Notes under the pieces: generated by a model | Told to the model about the DNA's origin: nothing | Database searches by the model: none | Seen by the model: only the letters and a program-made list of their open reading frames with translations | Shown: piece after piece, positions 38,715-48,585 of the stretch | How the letters are laid out: each line of letters starts with the position of its first letter | Position numbering within the stretch: position 1 is the stretch's first letter | Program-made: the position numbers and the translations under genes | Source of the DNA: Hymenobacter telluris | Lineage (GTDB): Bacteria > Bacteroidota > Bacteroidia > Cytophagales > Hymenobacteraceae | Length of the DNA stretch: 64,000 nt | NCBI RefSeq assembly: GCF_017313265.1 | Contig: NZ_JAFLQZ010000002.1 | Span: 434,001-498,000, forward strand | Reading direction: 5' to 3'

Positions 38715-38771
38715 TTATTAGCGGTTTCAATAAAAACGGCCACCGCACCCACGGCCCTACATCTACACCAC

Positions 38772-39110
38772 ATGAACCAACCCCAGCAACCCGACCCGAA
38801 CGCTCCGCAAGATCCGAATGCCATCAACATTGAGCTTTCGGAAGAAATAGCAGAAGGCGAATACGCCAACCTAGCTATGATTGCCCACAGCAATAGTGAG
38901 TTTGTAGTTGATTTCATTCGCCTGATGCCCGGCTTGCCAAAAGCCAAGGTGAAGGCACGCATTGTCATCACACCAGAGCACGCCAAACGGCTACATGCAG
39001 CTCTTGGCGAAAATATCGAGAGGTACGAACAAGCATTCGGCACTATCAAGGCGCAACAGGACACCCCTAACTATCCAATGGGATTTGGAGGGAAGATAGG
39101 GGAGGCGTAA
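38772..39110 (+). CDS. DUF3467 domain protein
   Basis: A 112-residue protein matching DUF3467: INIELSEEIAEGEYANLAMIAHSNSEFVVDF and the following LPKAKVKARIVITPEHAKRL are typical (quoted in parts). A Pro/Gln/Asn-rich N-terminal stretch (MNQPQQPDPNAPQDPN) precedes it. Family members are small cytosolic proteins of unknown role in Bacteroidota and other phyla. It sits between the rpoC terminator and its own terminator, but I see no clear promoter of its own. Confidence 0.85.
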   Translation: MNQPQQPDPNAPQDPNAINIELSEEIAEGEYANLAMIAHSNSEFVVDFIRLMPGLPKAKVKARIVITPEHAKRLHAALGENIERYEQAFGTIKAQQDTPNYPMGFGGKIGEA

Positions 39111-39138
39111 GCCCATCGAAATAGTTCTACTGTAGAAG

Positions 39139-39168
39139 CGCTTCTGTCTATATACAGAAGCGTTTTTT
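39139..39168 (+). terminator. Intrinsic terminator of the DUF3467 gene
   Basis: Arms CGCTTCTGT (39139-39147) and ACAGAAGCG (39154-39162) followed by six T. Confidence 0.85.
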
Positions 39169-39263
39169 CGTTTACCAGACCGCTGAATTTCAGGAAAGAG
39201 AGGTCGTGCAAGCAGTCAACTAGCGGTGGCGGCTTTTCTCTAAAATTATCTATTTCAACCCGT

Positions 39264-39294
39264 TTGCTATTCTAACCCAACTTCTATACCTTTG
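39264..39294 (+). promoter_or_regulatory. Promoter of the rpsL operon
   Basis: TTG at 39264-39266, 20-bp spacer, TACCTTTG at 39287-39294, about 50 bp before rpsL. Clear two-part Bacteroidota promoter. Confidence 0.8.
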
Positions 39295-39343
39295 CAAGCC
39301 TAATTTTTTGGGAGAGAACCCTCCTTGACAAAACACACAATAA

Positions 39344-39772
39344 ATGCCTACCATCAATCAGTTAGTACGGAAAGGCCGCGAGAAGCTGACGACGAAGTCG
39401 AAGTCGCCGGCTCTTGATTCGTGCCCGCAGCGCCGTGGCGTTTGCACCCGCGTATACACCACCACGCCTAAGAAGCCGAACTCGGCTATGCGTAAAGTAG
39501 CTCGTGTGCGCCTCACCAACGGTAAGGAAGTCAACGCCTATATCCCAGGCGAAGGCCACAACCTGCAGGAGCACAGCATCGTGCTGATTCGTGGTGGCCG
39601 CGTGAAAGACTTGCCCGGTGTACGTTACCACATCATCCGTGGTGCCTTGGATACTGCCGGTGTAAACGGTCGTACCCAGCGTCGCTCGAAGTACGGCGCT
39701 AAGCGTCCGAAGCCAGGTCAACCAGCCGCAGCAGCAGGCAAAGGCGGCAAACCAGGAGCTAAGAAGAAGTAA
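39344..39772 (+). CDS. rpsL: 30S ribosomal protein S12
   Basis: A 142-residue protein of the decoding centre. The PKKPNS loop and [10 protein letters not shown] loop carry the wild-type lysines linked to streptomycin sensitivity. It has a C-terminal extension of about 18 residues rich in Pro, Ala, Gly and Lys beyond the usual end near KYGAKRPK. First gene of rpsL-rpsG-fusA-rpsJ. Confidence 0.97.
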   Translation: MPTINQLVRKGREKLTTKSKSPALDSCPQRRGVCTRVYTTTPKKPNSAMRKVARVRLTNGKEVNAYIPGEGHNLQEHSIVLIRGGRVKDLPGVRYHIIRGALDTAGVNGRTQRRSKYGAKRPKPGQPAAAAGKGGKPGAKKK

Positions 39773-39780
39773 TCGAAACC

Positions 39781-39845
39781 GAGTGAGGTAGTGCGAAGTG
39801 CTGGATAGCACATGGTTCTTATCCCACTTCCCGCTGTCTCAACTC
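39781..39845. repeat. Imperfect inverted repeat between rpsL and rpsG
   Basis: Left arm 39781-39800 (GAGTGAGGTAGTGCGAAGTG) and right arm 39825-39845 are largely complementary with a few mismatches. It resembles the longer repeat between rpsG and fusA in composition. Confidence 0.5.
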
Positions 39846-39857
39846 ATTTCTATACCC

Positions 39858-40325
39858 ATGAGAAAGTCAAAACCAAAGAAGCGCATCCTCCTGCCCGACC
39901 CTAAGTACAAGGAGACGCTAGTAACCCGTTTCGTCAACTACATGATGTACGACGGGAAGAAAAACCTGGCTTACACCATTTTCTATGATGCCTGCGACCT
40001 AGTGGAGCAGCGCACCAAAGAAAGCGGCGTTGAAATGTGGCGCAAGGCCCTGAACAACGTAATGCCAACCGTAGAAGTAAAGAGCCGCCGTGTAGGTGGT
40101 GCTACTTTCCAAGTTCCAATCGAAGTACGTCCTGATCGTCGTATTTCGGTAGGTGCCAAGTGGTTGATTCAATATGCTCGTCGTCGTGGTGAGAAAACCA
40201 TGAAAGACAAGCTGGCTGGCGAAATTATTGCTGCCGCAAAAGGTGAAGGTGCTGCTGTTAAGAAGAAAGACGACACGCACCGGATGGCTGAGGCCAACAA
40301 AGCCTTCTCGCACTTCCGCTTCTAA
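39858..40325 (+). CDS. rpsG: 30S ribosomal protein S7
   Basis: A 155-residue protein that nucleates assembly of the 30S head. Landmarks: [33 protein letters not shown] and [18 protein letters not shown] longer frame from an upstream TTG is rejected because it reads through the inverted repeat; the ATG at 39858 gives the usual length. Confidence 0.97.
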   Translation: MRKSKPKKRILLPDPKYKETLVTRFVNYMMYDGKKNLAYTIFYDACDLVEQRTKESGVEMWRKALNNVMPTVEVKSRRVGGATFQVPIEVRPDRRISVGAKWLIQYARRRGEKTMKDKLAGEIIAAAKGEGAAVKKKDDTHRMAEANKAFSHFRF

Positions 40326-40329
40326 AAAA

Positions 40330-40419
40330 ATGAGTGATTGAGTGAATGAGTGATTGAGTTTTATGGTTAACACCGCAAACTCGACAATCACTTATTCACT
40401 CATTCTCTCATTCACTCAT
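40330..40419. repeat. Periodic inverted repeat between rpsG and fusA
   Basis: Left arm 40330-40361 is C-free and repeats every 8 bp (TGAGTGAT, TGAGTGAA, TGAGTGAT, TGAG). Right arm 40377-40419 is its imperfect complement with a few inserted bases. No T-run follows. It ends 10 bp before fusA. Confidence 0.75.
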
Positions 40420-40429
40420 ATAAAGAGAC

Positions 40430-42574
40430 ATGGCTGTTAACAAAGACCTGCAATACCTCCGCAACATTGGGATTATGGCGCACATCGACGCCGGTAAGAC
40501 CACAACCTCGGAGCGCATTCTTTACTATACTGGTAAGACCCACAAAATCGGGGAAGTGCACGAAGGTGCCGCCACGATGGACTGGATGGAGCAGGAGCAG
40601 GAGCGTGGTATCACCATCACGTCGGCTGCTACTACTACGTTCTGGAACTATCCTACCAACGAGCAAGGTGACCCAACTGCGGACACCAAGCAATATAAAA
40701 TCAACCTGATTGACACTCCTGGCCACGTTGACTTCACGGTAGAAGTTGAACGCTCGCTGCGGGTTCTTGACGGTGCTGTTGCTCTGTTCTGCGCCGTATC
40801 GGGTGTTGAGCCGCAGTCGGAAACCGTATGGCGTCAGGCTGACAAGTACAAAGTGCCCCGCATCTGCTTCGTTAACAAGATGGACCGTGCTGGTGCTGAC
40901 TTCTTCAAAGCCGTTAATGAAATCAAGGAGAAGCTAGGTGCCAACCCAGTTCCTCTGCAGATTCCAATCGGCGCTGAAGATACCTTCAAAGGTGTTGTTG
41001 ACCTGCTGACCGGTAAGGCTATCGTATGGGATGATGCCACGCAAGGCAAATCCTATCACGAGATTCCAGTTCCCGAGGATCTGGTTGACACCGTTGCTGA
41101 ATGGCGTCAGAAGCTGGTAGAAAGCGTTGCTGAATACGACGAAGTTCTGCTGGAGAAATTCTTTGATGATCCAGACAGCATCACGCGTGAGGAAATGATG
41201 GTCGTTATCCGCAAAGCGGTTATCGACATGAAGTTCTCGCCCGTAATGTGCGGTTCGGCTTTCAAAAATAAAGGTGTTCAGTCGATGCTCGACGGTGTAA
41301 TGGCTTACTTGCCTTCGCCTCTCGACATGCCTGCCATCGTGGGTACCAACCCAGAAAGCGGTGAGGAAATCGAGCGTCACCCCGACAACGACGAGCCTTT
41401 CACGGCCTTGGCGTTCAAAATTGCTACCGACCCCTTCGTAGGCCGTCTGTGCTTCTTCCGTTGCTACAGCGGCGTGTTGGATGCTGGTTCGTATGTGTTC
41501 AACAACCGTACAAATAAGAAGGAGCGTATCTCGCGTTTGATGCAGATGCACTCCAACAAGCAGAACCCAATTGATAAAATCCAAGCCGGTGACATTGCTG
41601 CTGGTGTGGGTTTCAAAGACATCAAGACTGGTGATACGCTGACCGACGAGAAGTCGCGCATCGTACTTGAGTCGATGTCGTTCCCTGAGCCTGTTATCGG
41701 TTACGCCATTGAGCCTAAAACTCAGGCTGACGTTGACAAGATGGGTATGGCCATTGCCAAGCTGGTAGAAGAAGATCCTACCCTAGTAGTACAGACTGAC
41801 CCCGAGACGGGCCAGACCGTACTGAAAGGTATGGGTGAGCTCCACCTTGAAATCATTATCGACCGTATGCGTCGTGAATTCAAAGTGGAAATCAACCAAG
41901 GTGCTCCTCAGGTTGCATACAAAGAGGTACTGACCAAAACCGTTGAACACCGCGAAACTTACAAGAAGCAGACTGGTGGTCGTGGTAAGTTCGGTGACAT
42001 CGTATTCGAACTCGGCCCGAAACTGGTTGATCCAGAGAAGCCAGGTTTGGAGTTCGTGAATGACATCACGGGTGGGGTAATTCCTCGTGAATTCATCGCG
42101 CCAGTTCAGAAAGGTTTCGAAGAAGCTATGAAGAACGGTCCATTGGCAGGCTTCCCTATCGAGGGCATGCGTGTTCGCCTGTTCTTCGGTTCGTACCACG
42201 ATGTTGACTCGGATGCTCTGTCGTTCGAACTCGCAGCCCGTGGTGGTTTCCGTGAAGCCGGTAAAAAAGCTGGTCCGAAATTGCTCGAGCCTATTATGGC
42301 TGTAGAAGTAGTTTCGCCAGATGAGTACACCGGTCCAGTAACGGGTGACTTGAACCGTCGTCGCGGTATCATGAAAGGCATGGACACCAAAGGCGGTGCT
42401 CAGGTTATCAAGGCTGATGTTCCGTTGTCAGAACTGTTCGGCTATGTGACTTCACTACGTACGATTTCTTCGGGTCGTGCTTCGGCTTCCTTGACTTTCT
42501 CGCACTACGATCAGGTGCCGCAAAACTTGGCCGACGCCATCATTGCTAAGCAAAAGGGTAACGCTATTCGCTAA
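40430..42574 (+). CDS. fusA: Elongation factor G
   Basis: A 714-residue translocation GTPase. GTP-binding AHIDAGKT (17-24), DTPGHVD and NKMD, effector [10 protein letters not shown], domain IV with GGRGKFGDI and C-terminal [13 protein letters not shown]. Third gene of the str operon. Confidence 0.98.
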   Translation: MAVNKDLQYLRNIGIMAHIDAGKTTTSERILYYTGKTHKIGEVHEGAATMDWMEQEQERGITITSAATTTFWNYPTNEQGDPTADTKQYKINLIDTPGHVDFTVEVERSLRVLDGAVALFCAVSGVEPQSETVWRQADKYKVPRICFVNKMDRAGADFFKAVNEIKEKLGANPVPLQIPIGAEDTFKGVVDLLTGKAIVWDDATQGKSYHEIPVPEDLVDTVAEWRQKLVESVAEYDEVLLEKFFDDPDSITREEMMVVIRKAVIDMKFSPVMCGSAFKNKGVQSMLDGVMAYLPSPLDMPAIVGTNPESGEEIERHPDNDEPFTALAFKIATDPFVGRLCFFRCYSGVLDAGSYVFNNRTNKKERISRLMQMHSNKQNPIDKIQAGDIAAGVGFKDIKTGDTLTDEKSRIVLESMSFPEPVIGYAIEPKTQADVDKMGMAIAKLVEEDPTLVVQTDPETGQTVLKGMGELHLEIIIDRMRREFKVEINQGAPQVAYKEVLTKTVEHRETYKKQTGGRGKFGDIVFELGPKLVDPEKPGLEFVNDITGGVIPREFIAPVQKGFEEAMKNGPLAGFPIEGMRVRLFFGSYHDVDSDALSFELAARGGFREAGKKAGPKLLEPIMAVEVVSPDEYTGPVTGDLNRRRGIMKGMDTKGGAQVIKADVPLSELFGYVTSLRTISSGRASASLTFSHYDQVPQNLADAIIAKQKGNAIR

Positions 42575-42594
42575 TCCGCTTTCACACACAAGAC

Positions 42595-42900
42595 ATGAAC
42601 CAGAAAATTCGCATCAAACTCAAATCCTACGACCACAACTTGGTGGACAAATCGTCGGAGAAGATCGTGAAGGCGGTGAAGGCTACGGGCGCTATCGTAA
42701 GCGGCCCTATCCCATTGCCGACCGACAAAGAGAAATTCACTGTTCTCCGTTCCCCCCACGTGAACAAAAAGTCGCGTGAGCAATTTCAGCTTTGCACTTA
42801 CAAGCGTCTTGTTGACATCTATTCCACTTCATCTAAGACGGTTGATGCACTGATGAAGCTTGAGTTGCCAAGCGGTGTTGACGTTGAAATCAAAGTCTGA
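42595..42900 (+). CDS. rpsJ: 30S ribosomal protein S10
   Basis: A 101-residue protein of the 30S head, also NusE, the partner of NusG/NusB. Seen: [14 protein letters not shown] and [20 protein letters not shown]. It lies 20 bp after fusA and is ended by a terminator, so it belongs to the str transcript, not to the rplC operon that follows. Confidence 0.97.
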   Translation: MNQKIRIKLKSYDHNLVDKSSEKIVKAVKATGAIVSGPIPLPTDKEKFTVLRSPHVNKKSREQFQLCTYKRLVDIYSTSSKTVDALMKLELPSGVDVEIKV

Positions 42901-42926
42901 GGACTGAGTTTGTCGACTAATTAGGT

Positions 42927-42967
42927 AATACCCTACTGACTCTCGAGTTGGTAGGGTATTTTCTTTT
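42927..42967 (+). terminator. Intrinsic terminator after rpsJ
   Basis: Arms AATACCCTAC (42927-42936) and GTAGGGTATT (42951-42960), followed by TTTTCTTTT. It closes the str operon. Confidence 0.88.
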
Positions 42968-43091
42968 ACGACGCAAGGATGATTACTTCTTAGGATTGGT
43001 TGGAAAAACCCAATTAGTTGGCACTGGCTAGCTCACAACAAGTATAAGTTGAGAGCTAAAGTCGTGACAGTGAAAATATTTGAGAATGACG

Positions 43092-43123
43092 TTGTTAATT
43101 CTCGTAACAATTTCCTAGCTTTG
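43092..43123 (+). promoter_or_regulatory. Promoter of the rplC operon
   Basis: TTG at 43092-43094, 21-bp spacer, TAGCTTTG at 43116-43123, about 65 bp before rplC. Confidence 0.78.
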
Positions 43124-43136
43124 CACTCCCATTACG

Positions 43137-43160
43137 AAAACGCCACTCGGGCGTTTTCTT
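43137..43160 (+). promoter_or_regulatory. Leader hairpin of the rplC operon
   Basis: AAAACGCC (43137-43144) pairs with GGCGTTTT (43150-43157), followed by CTTCTGCG. It sits between the predicted start site and rplC and could be a weak attenuator. Confidence 0.45.
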
Positions 43161-43187
43161 CTGCGTCTTTTACTAAACAAAAACAGA

Positions 43188-43808
43188 ATGCCTGGCATCA
43201 TCGGTAAAAAGATCGGTATGACAAGCCTCTTCACTCCGGACGGGAAAAACATCCCTTGCACGCTCATCGAAGCGGGTCCGTGCGTAGTGACGCAGGTTAA
43301 GACTACTGAGAAGGACGGCTACACAGCTATCCAGCTCGGGTACGGCGAGAAAAAAGCAAAGAATACCACCAAAGCTTTGGCTGGTCACTTCGCAAAAGCC
43401 GGTACTACCCCCAAGAAAAAATTGGTTGAATTCCGCCTCGACGCAGAGTCTACGTACGCTGCTGGTGCTGAAATCAACGCTTCCCTCTTCGAGGAAGGCG
43501 AATTTGTTGACGTAGTAGGCACTTCGAAAGGCAAAGGCTTTCAAGGCGTTGTGAAGCGTTACAACTTCGCTGGTGTAGGCGGCCAGACCCACGGTCAGCA
43601 CAACCGTCTACGTCACCCTGGTTCTATCGGTGCCTGCTCGTGGCCTTCGCGCGTATTCAAAGGAATGCGCATGGGTGGCCGCATGGGTAACGACCGGGTG
43701 AAAGTGCAGAACCTGAAGGTGATGCGCGTGGTAGCCGACAAGAACCTCATCCTGGTGAGCGGTTCGATTCCCGGTGCCAAGAACTCTTTCGTGGTCCTGG
43801 AAAAATAA
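43188..43808 (+). CDS. rplC: 50S ribosomal protein L3
   Basis: A 206-residue protein near the peptidyl-transferase centre. Landmarks: [14 protein letters not shown] at the start, [17 protein letters not shown], and the loop [18 protein letters not shown]. First gene of its transcript here. Confidence 0.97.
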   Translation: MPGIIGKKIGMTSLFTPDGKNIPCTLIEAGPCVVTQVKTTEKDGYTAIQLGYGEKKAKNTTKALAGHFAKAGTTPKKKLVEFRLDAESTYAAGAEINASLFEEGEFVDVVGTSKGKGFQGVVKRYNFAGVGGQTHGQHNRLRHPGSIGACSWPSRVFKGMRMGGRMGNDRVKVQNLKVMRVVADKNLILVSGSIPGAKNSFVVLEK

Positions 43809-43816
43809 CCTTGAAG

Positions 43817-44455
43817 ATGGAACTGTCAGTATATAACATCAAGGGTGAAGACACCGGCCGCAAGGTAACGCTGCCGGAAGCCGTATTTGGCTTGGAGCCC
43901 AACGAGCACGTGATGTATCTCGACGTGAAGCAGTACTTGGCCAATCAGCGCCAAGGCACGCACAAGTCGAAGCAGCGCAATGAAGTGCACGGTACTACCA
44001 AGAAGCTGAAAAAGCAAAAAGGCACCGGTGGTGCTCGTGCCGGTAGCATGAAGTCGCCAGTGTTCATCGGTGGCGGCCGTGTATTCGGTCCTGAGCCCCG
44101 CGACTACGGCTTCAAGCTCAACAAAAAAACCAAGCGTCTTGCTCGTCTGTCGGCTCTTTCGAGCTTGGCTAAAGACGGCAAAGTGGCCCTCGTAGAGAAC
44201 ATCACGCTGTCGGCTCCTAAGACCAAAGACTTCCTCAGCATCCTGAACGGCCTCAAGCTGAACAACGGCAAGAAGACGTTGCTGGTAACTGGCGAAGTAG
44301 ACAAGAACGTAGTTCTATCGGCTCGTAACATTCAGCGCGTAACCGTAGCCACGCCCGTTGCCCTGAACACCCACGACCTGTTGAACACGGACACGCTGCT
44401 GCTGTCAGAGGACGGCCTGAAGTCGTTGGAACAACTTTATACCGTCGCTGAGTAA
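43817..44455 (+). CDS. rplD: 50S ribosomal protein L4
   Basis: A 212-residue protein of the exit tunnel. The extended loop KKLKKQKGTGGARAGSMKSP is typical. ATG at 43817 is preferred over a TTG two codons upstream. The stop overlaps the rplW start by one base (TAATG). Confidence 0.96.
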   Translation: MELSVYNIKGEDTGRKVTLPEAVFGLEPNEHVMYLDVKQYLANQRQGTHKSKQRNEVHGTTKKLKKQKGTGGARAGSMKSPVFIGGGRVFGPEPRDYGFKLNKKTKRLARLSALSSLAKDGKVALVENITLSAPKTKDFLSILNGLKLNNGKKTLLVTGEVDKNVVLSARNIQRVTVATPVALNTHDLLNTDTLLLSEDGLKSLEQLYTVAE

Positions 44456-44742
44456 TGAGCACACTGAAGAAACCAATCGTGACCGAGAAGGCCACGGGCC
44501 TGAATGAAAAAGGCCAGTACGTTTTCGAAGTAGAGCGTACCGCGAATAAGGTTCAGATCAAGAAGGACATCGAGCAGTTCTATGGCGTAACGGTTGTTGG
44601 CATCAGCACCATGCGTACGAACGGTAAGATCAAATCTAAGTTCACGAAGGGTGGGTCCATCTCGGGCCGTCGCGCCCATGGCAAAAAAGCCGTCGTGACC
44701 GTGAAAGAAGGCGACGTTATCGACTTCTACAACGGCATCTAG
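44455..44742 (+). CDS. rplW: 50S ribosomal protein L23
   Basis: A 95-residue protein at the tunnel exit, docking site for trigger factor. KPIVTEKATGLNEKGQYVFEV and the C-terminal GKKAVVTVKEGDVIDF are conserved. Its start shares a base with the rplD stop, suggesting coupled translation. Confidence 0.96.
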   Translation: MSTLKKPIVTEKATGLNEKGQYVFEVERTANKVQIKKDIEQFYGVTVVGISTMRTNGKIKSKFTKGGSISGRRAHGKKAVVTVKEGDVIDFYNGI

Positions 44743-44785
44743 CCTCGCGCCCTTTCTGCAAAAGAGCATAATCTAAGCAAGAGTA

Positions 44786-45613
44786 ATGGCACTCAAACAA
44801 CTAAGACCAACATCACCGGGTCAGCGCTTCCGTATCGCCCCGACGTTCGACGAAATCACGACGTCGACGCCAGAGAAGTCGCTGTTGGCACCCATGAAAA
44901 ACTCCGGTGGCCGCAACAACTCTGGTAAAATGTCTAACCGCTACATCGGCGGTGGACACAAAGCCAAGTATCGTATCGTAGACTTCAAGCGTGACAAGGC
45001 TAGCGTGCCTGCCACGGTGAAGACCATCGAGTACGATCCAAACCGCACGGCTCGTATCGCCTTGCTTCAGTACGCCGATGGCGAAAAGCGCTATATCATT
45101 GCGCCCGCTGGCGTTGAAGTAGGCCGCACGGTTGTATCGGGTTCTGGTGTTGCGCCGGAAGTAGGCAACGCATTGCCGCTCCGCGAAATCCCACTGGGTA
45201 CTATTGTTCACAACATCGAGCTGATGCCCGGTGCCGGTGCAGCAATGGCCCGCTCGGCTGGCACGTACGCCCAGCTCGTAGCCCGTGAAGACAAATACGC
45301 CACTCTGAAACTGCCTTCCGGTGAGATGCGCATGGTTCTCGTAACCTGCATGGCAACCGTTGGTACCGTATCGAATGGTGACCACATGAACGTACGTCTC
45401 GGCAAAGCCGGTCGTAACCGTTGGTTGGGTCGTCGTCCGCGCGTTCGTGGTGTTGCAATGAACCCTGTTGACCACCCAATGGGTGGTGGTGAAGGTAAAT
45501 CGTCGGGTGGTCACCCACGTAGCCGTAACGGCATCTTTGCTAAAGGTCAGAAGACCCGCAACAAGAACAAGTACTCAGAGCAGCTCATCGTTAATCGCAA
45601 AGGCAAGAAATAA
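44786..45613 (+). CDS. rplB: 50S ribosomal protein L2
   Basis: A 275-residue protein essential for subunit joining. Landmarks: [19 protein letters not shown], the histidine-bearing [20 protein letters not shown] and a basic C-terminus. Confidence 0.98.
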   Translation: MALKQLRPTSPGQRFRIAPTFDEITTSTPEKSLLAPMKNSGGRNNSGKMSNRYIGGGHKAKYRIVDFKRDKASVPATVKTIEYDPNRTARIALLQYADGEKRYIIAPAGVEVGRTVVSGSGVAPEVGNALPLREIPLGTIVHNIELMPGAGAAMARSAGTYAQLVAREDKYATLKLPSGEMRMVLVTCMATVGTVSNGDHMNVRLGKAGRNRWLGRRPRVRGVAMNPVDHPMGGGEGKSSGGHPRSRNGIFAKGQKTRNKNKYSEQLIVNRKGKK

Positions 45614-45616
45614 CCA

Positions 45617-45895
45617 ATGGCACGTTCACTAAAAAAAGGGCCGTACATTGACTTCCGGCTCGAGAAAAAAGTAACGACGATGGAAGAATCGGGCAAAAAG
45701 GCAGTCATCAAGACTTGGTCGCGCCGCTCGATGATTTCTCCAGACTTCGTTAGCCACACCTTCGCGGTGCACAATGGCAATAAATTCATCCCGGTATACG
45801 TGACCGAAAACATGGTCGGTCATAAGCTCGGCGAGTTCGCACCAACGCGCAACTTCCGTGGCCACGTAGCCAAGAAAGATAAAGGCAAACGCTAA
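45617..45895 (+). CDS. rpsS: 30S ribosomal protein S19
   Basis: A 92-residue head protein with [10 protein letters not shown] at the start and [20 protein letters not shown]. It lies 3 bp after rplB and 1 bp before rplV. Confidence 0.97.
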   Translation: MARSLKKGPYIDFRLEKKVTTMEESGKKAVIKTWSRRSMISPDFVSHTFAVHNGNKFIPVYVTENMVGHKLGEFAPTRNFRGHVAKKDKGKR

Positions 45896-45896
45896 G

Positions 45897-46364
45897 ATGG
45901 AAGCAAGAGCTAAACTAAGTAATGTTCCTACCTCGCCGCGCAAAATGCGCTTGGTAGCCGACATGGTACGTGGTCAGAAAGTGACCCGCGCCTTGGGCTT
46001 GCTGAAATTCGAAGCCAATTCAGGTGCAGAGCGTATCGAGAAACTGTTGCTTTCGGCTTTGGCTAACTGGCAGCAGAAAAACGAAGACGAGCGCATCGAG
46101 GATGCCAACCTCTATATCAAGGAGATTTTCGTGGACGAAGGACGTCAGTTGAAGCGTCTGCGTCCTGCTCCTCAGGGTCGTGGTCACCGCATCCGCAAGC
46201 GTAGCAACCACGTCACTCTGGTAATTGACGCAAAAGTTGAGCGCATCGGGAGCAAAGCAGCTATTGAAGCTGTTGCTGCTACAACTACTGAAGGCAAAGC
46301 CACGAAAACTCGTCGTAGCTCAGCCAAGAAATCCACTGAAACTACGGCTCAAGCCTCCGCATAA
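45897..46364 (+). CDS. rplV: 50S ribosomal protein L22 with basic tail
   Basis: A 155-residue protein lining the exit tunnel. The core (residues 1-115) has [16 protein letters not shown] and [17 protein letters not shown]. It carries a C-terminal extension of about 40 residues rich in Ala, Thr, Lys and Ser ([18 protein letters not shown]). E. coli L22 has 110 residues. Confidence 0.96.
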   Translation: MEARAKLSNVPTSPRKMRLVADMVRGQKVTRALGLLKFEANSGAERIEKLLLSALANWQQKNEDERIEDANLYIKEIFVDEGRQLKRLRPAPQGRGHRIRKRSNHVTLVIDAKVERIGSKAAIEAVAATTTEGKATKTRRSSAKKSTETTAQASA

Positions 46365-46369
46365 GCACT

Positions 46370-47242
46370 ATGGGACAGAAAGTAAATCCGGTTGGCTTCC
46401 GTCTAGGCGTCATCAAAGGATGGGACTCGAACTGGTACGGCGGCAAGGACTTTGCCGACAAGCTGGTTGAGGACGAAAAAATCCGCAAATATATCCTCGC
46501 TCGTATCCCGAAAGGTGGCATTAGCCGCATCGTTATCGAGCGTACACTCAAGCGCATCACCATTACCATCAACACGGCTCGTCCGGGTGTAGTAATCGGC
46601 AAGGGTGGCGCTGAAGTTGACAAGATCAAGGACGAACTAAAGCAGATTACCAGCAAAGACGTTCAGATCAACATCTTCGAAATTAAGCGTCCGGAACTCG
46701 ATGCCAAACTGGTAGGTGAGAGCATTGCTCAGCAGTTGCAGGCTCGTATCTCGTTCCGTCGTGCCATGAAGATGTCCATCCAAGCTGCAATGCGTGTTGG
46801 TGCCGAAGGCATCAAGATCCAGTGTGGTGGCCGTTTGGGTGGTGCTGAAATTGCCCGTTCCGAGCAGTACAAGGAAGGTCGTACGCCGCTGCACACGCTG
46901 CGCGCTGACATCGACTACGCTTTGTCGGAAGCTCAGACCGTATATGGCAAGATCGGCATCAAGGTATGGGTGATGCGTGGAGAAGTGTTCGGCAAGCCCG
47001 ACCTCTCCCCAAATCAGGTTCCTGCCAACCAAGGCAACGAGACGCGCGGTGGCAACGACCGTGGCCCACGCGGTGAGCGTGGTGACCGTGGCGGCGACCG
47101 TGGCCCACGTCGTGACCGGGGTGGCGACCGTGGCGGTGATAACCGCGGCGGCGCTGGTGATAACCGCGGTGGCAATGCTGGCCCACGTCGTAACGGTCCT
47201 GCTGGTGGTGGCAACCGTGGTGGCGGTGCTCCACGTCGCTAG
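46370..47242 (+). CDS. rpsC: 30S ribosomal protein S3 with Arg/Gly-rich tail
   Basis: A 290-residue protein. The core (about 1-215) has the KH domain and standard landmarks [33 protein letters not shown] and [15 protein letters not shown]. The last 65 residues (226-290) are an [13 protein letters not shown]-type disordered tail with 42 Arg or Gly. E. coli S3 is 233 residues. S3 lines the mRNA entry channel with S4 and S5; the tail may bind mRNA or rRNA, but this is inference. Confidence 0.97.
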   Translation: MGQKVNPVGFRLGVIKGWDSNWYGGKDFADKLVEDEKIRKYILARIPKGGISRIVIERTLKRITITINTARPGVVIGKGGAEVDKIKDELKQITSKDVQINIFEIKRPELDAKLVGESIAQQLQARISFRRAMKMSIQAAMRVGAEGIKIQCGGRLGGAEIARSEQYKEGRTPLHTLRADIDYALSEAQTVYGKIGIKVWVMRGEVFGKPDLSPNQVPANQGNETRGGNDRGPRGERGDRGGDRGPRRDRGGDRGGDNRGGAGDNRGGNAGPRRNGPAGGGNRGGGAPRR

Positions 47243-47279
47243 TCCTTTTCCTTCTTCTGAATTTCAATTTTAATAACTC

Positions 47280-47705
47280 ATGTTACAACCGAAAAGGACC
47301 AAGTATCGCAAGATGCAAAAGGGTCGCGTGACAGGTCTCGCCTTCCGCGGCAGCTCCATAGACTTCGGTTCCTTCGCTATCAAATCGTTGGAAGTGGCTT
47401 GGATTACGGCTCGCCAGATTGAGGCTGCTCGTATCGCCATGACCCGCGCTATGAAACGTGAAGGGCAAGTATGGATCCGTATTTTCCCAGACAAGCCCAT
47501 TACCAAGAAGCCTGCTGAAGTGCGGATGGGTAAGGGTAAAGGTTCGCCCGAATATTGGGTAGCCTGCGTGAAGCCTGGTACCATTATGTTTGAATCGGAC
47601 GGCGTATCGCTGGAAGTGGCTCAGGAGTCGCTCCGTCTGGCTGCTCAGAAGTTGCCAGTTCGGACTCAGTTTGTTGTTCGTCGCGACTACGTAGAAAGCA
47701 AGTAA
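47280..47705 (+). CDS. rplP: 50S ribosomal protein L16
   Basis: A 141-residue protein near the tRNA-binding sites. Landmarks: [31 protein letters not shown] and [14 protein letters not shown]. It lies 37 bp after rpsC. Confidence 0.97.
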   Translation: MLQPKRTKYRKMQKGRVTGLAFRGSSIDFGSFAIKSLEVAWITARQIEAARIAMTRAMKREGQVWIRIFPDKPITKKPAEVRMGKGKGSPEYWVACVKPGTIMFESDGVSLEVAQESLRLAAQKLPVRTQFVVRRDYVESK

Positions 47706-47706
47706 G

Positions 47707-47919
47707 ATGAAGAACACTGAAATCCTGGCTCTCTCGGATGAGGCCCTGAACGAACAAATTAAGACCGAAAAAGCCAATGGCCAGTCGTTGCGTTTCGCGC
47801 ACGCCATTTCTCCATTGGAAAACCCAGGTCGTTTGAAAACTAGCCGCAAGAACGTCGCCCGTTTGCTGACTGAGCAGACCCGTCGGAAGAACGAGCAGGC
47901 TAATAAAACTGCTAACTAA
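47707..47919 (+). CDS. rpmC: 50S ribosomal protein L29
   Basis: A 70-residue helical protein at the tunnel exit. [16 protein letters not shown] and [16 protein letters not shown] fit the family. One base separates it from rplP. Confidence 0.93.
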   Translation: MKNTEILALSDEALNEQIKTEKANGQSLRFAHAISPLENPGRLKTSRKNVARLLTEQTRRKNEQANKTAN

Positions 47920-47921
47920 CG

Positions 47922-48212
47922 ATGGCAAGCAACGAAGAGCAGCAGGCAACATCCGCCGTTGAGCGGAATCTGCGCAAAGAAATCATCGGGCGCGTTACCT
48001 CCGCCAAGATGGATAAGTCCATCACCGTGATGGTGGAGAGCAAAATGAAACACCCGATCTACGGTAAGTTCGTTACCAAGTCGACCAAGTTCATGGCTCA
48101 CGACGAAAATAACGAATGTGGCGAAGGCGACACAGTTCGCATTATGGGCACTCGCCCATTGAGCAAGAACAAGCGCTGGAGATTGGTTGAAATTGTAGAA
48201 CGCGCCAAGTAA
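47922..48212 (+). CDS. rpsQ: 30S ribosomal protein S17
   Basis: A 96-residue OB-fold protein. [17 protein letters not shown] and the C-terminal [18 protein letters not shown] are conserved. An extra N-terminal stretch of about 12 residues precedes the core. Confidence 0.95.
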   Translation: MASNEEQQATSAVERNLRKEIIGRVTSAKMDKSITVMVESKMKHPIYGKFVTKSTKFMAHDENNECGEGDTVRIMGTRPLSKNKRWRLVEIVERAK

Positions 48213-48213
48213 G

Positions 48214-48582
48214 ATGATACAGCAAGAATCCCGTCTGACCGTCGCTGATAACAGCGGCGCCAAAGAAGTTCTCTGCATTCGTGTCCTCGGTGGCACGGGC
48301 AAGAAATACGCCAGCGTAGGCGACAAGATTGTAGTTGCAATCAAATCGGCTATTCCTTCTGGTAACGCTAAAAAAGGCACTGTATCAAAAGCAGTTGTAG
48401 TTCGCACGAAGAAAGAGATTCGTCGTAAAGACGGCTCTTACATTCGTTTCGACGACAACGCTGCGGTACTGCTCAACAACAACGATGAGCCCCGCGGTAC
48501 CCGCATCTTCGGCCCAGTAGCCCGCGAACTGCGTGAAAAGCAGTTTATGAAGATTGTTTCGCTCGCTCCTGAAGTTCTCTAA
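48214..48582 (+). CDS. rplN: 50S ribosomal protein L14
   Basis: A 122-residue protein at the subunit interface, of the exact usual length. [19 protein letters not shown] and [15 protein letters not shown] are conserved. Confidence 0.97.
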   Translation: MIQQESRLTVADNSGAKEVLCIRVLGGTGKKYASVGDKIVVAIKSAIPSGNAKKGTVSKAVVVRTKKEIRRKDGSYIRFDDNAAVLLNNNDEPRGTRIFGPVARELREKQFMKIVSLAPEVL

Positions 48583-48585
48583 GCA

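Noticed and set aside
39440..39640. Possible streptomycin-resistance changes in rpsL
   Set aside because: Both critical lysines (PKKPNS and VKDLPG loops) are wild type.
40331..40358. Periodic sequence considered as a CRISPR-like array or microsatellite
   Set aside because: The unit is only 8 bp with no spacers, and it is mirrored by a complementary arm, so it is an inverted repeat.
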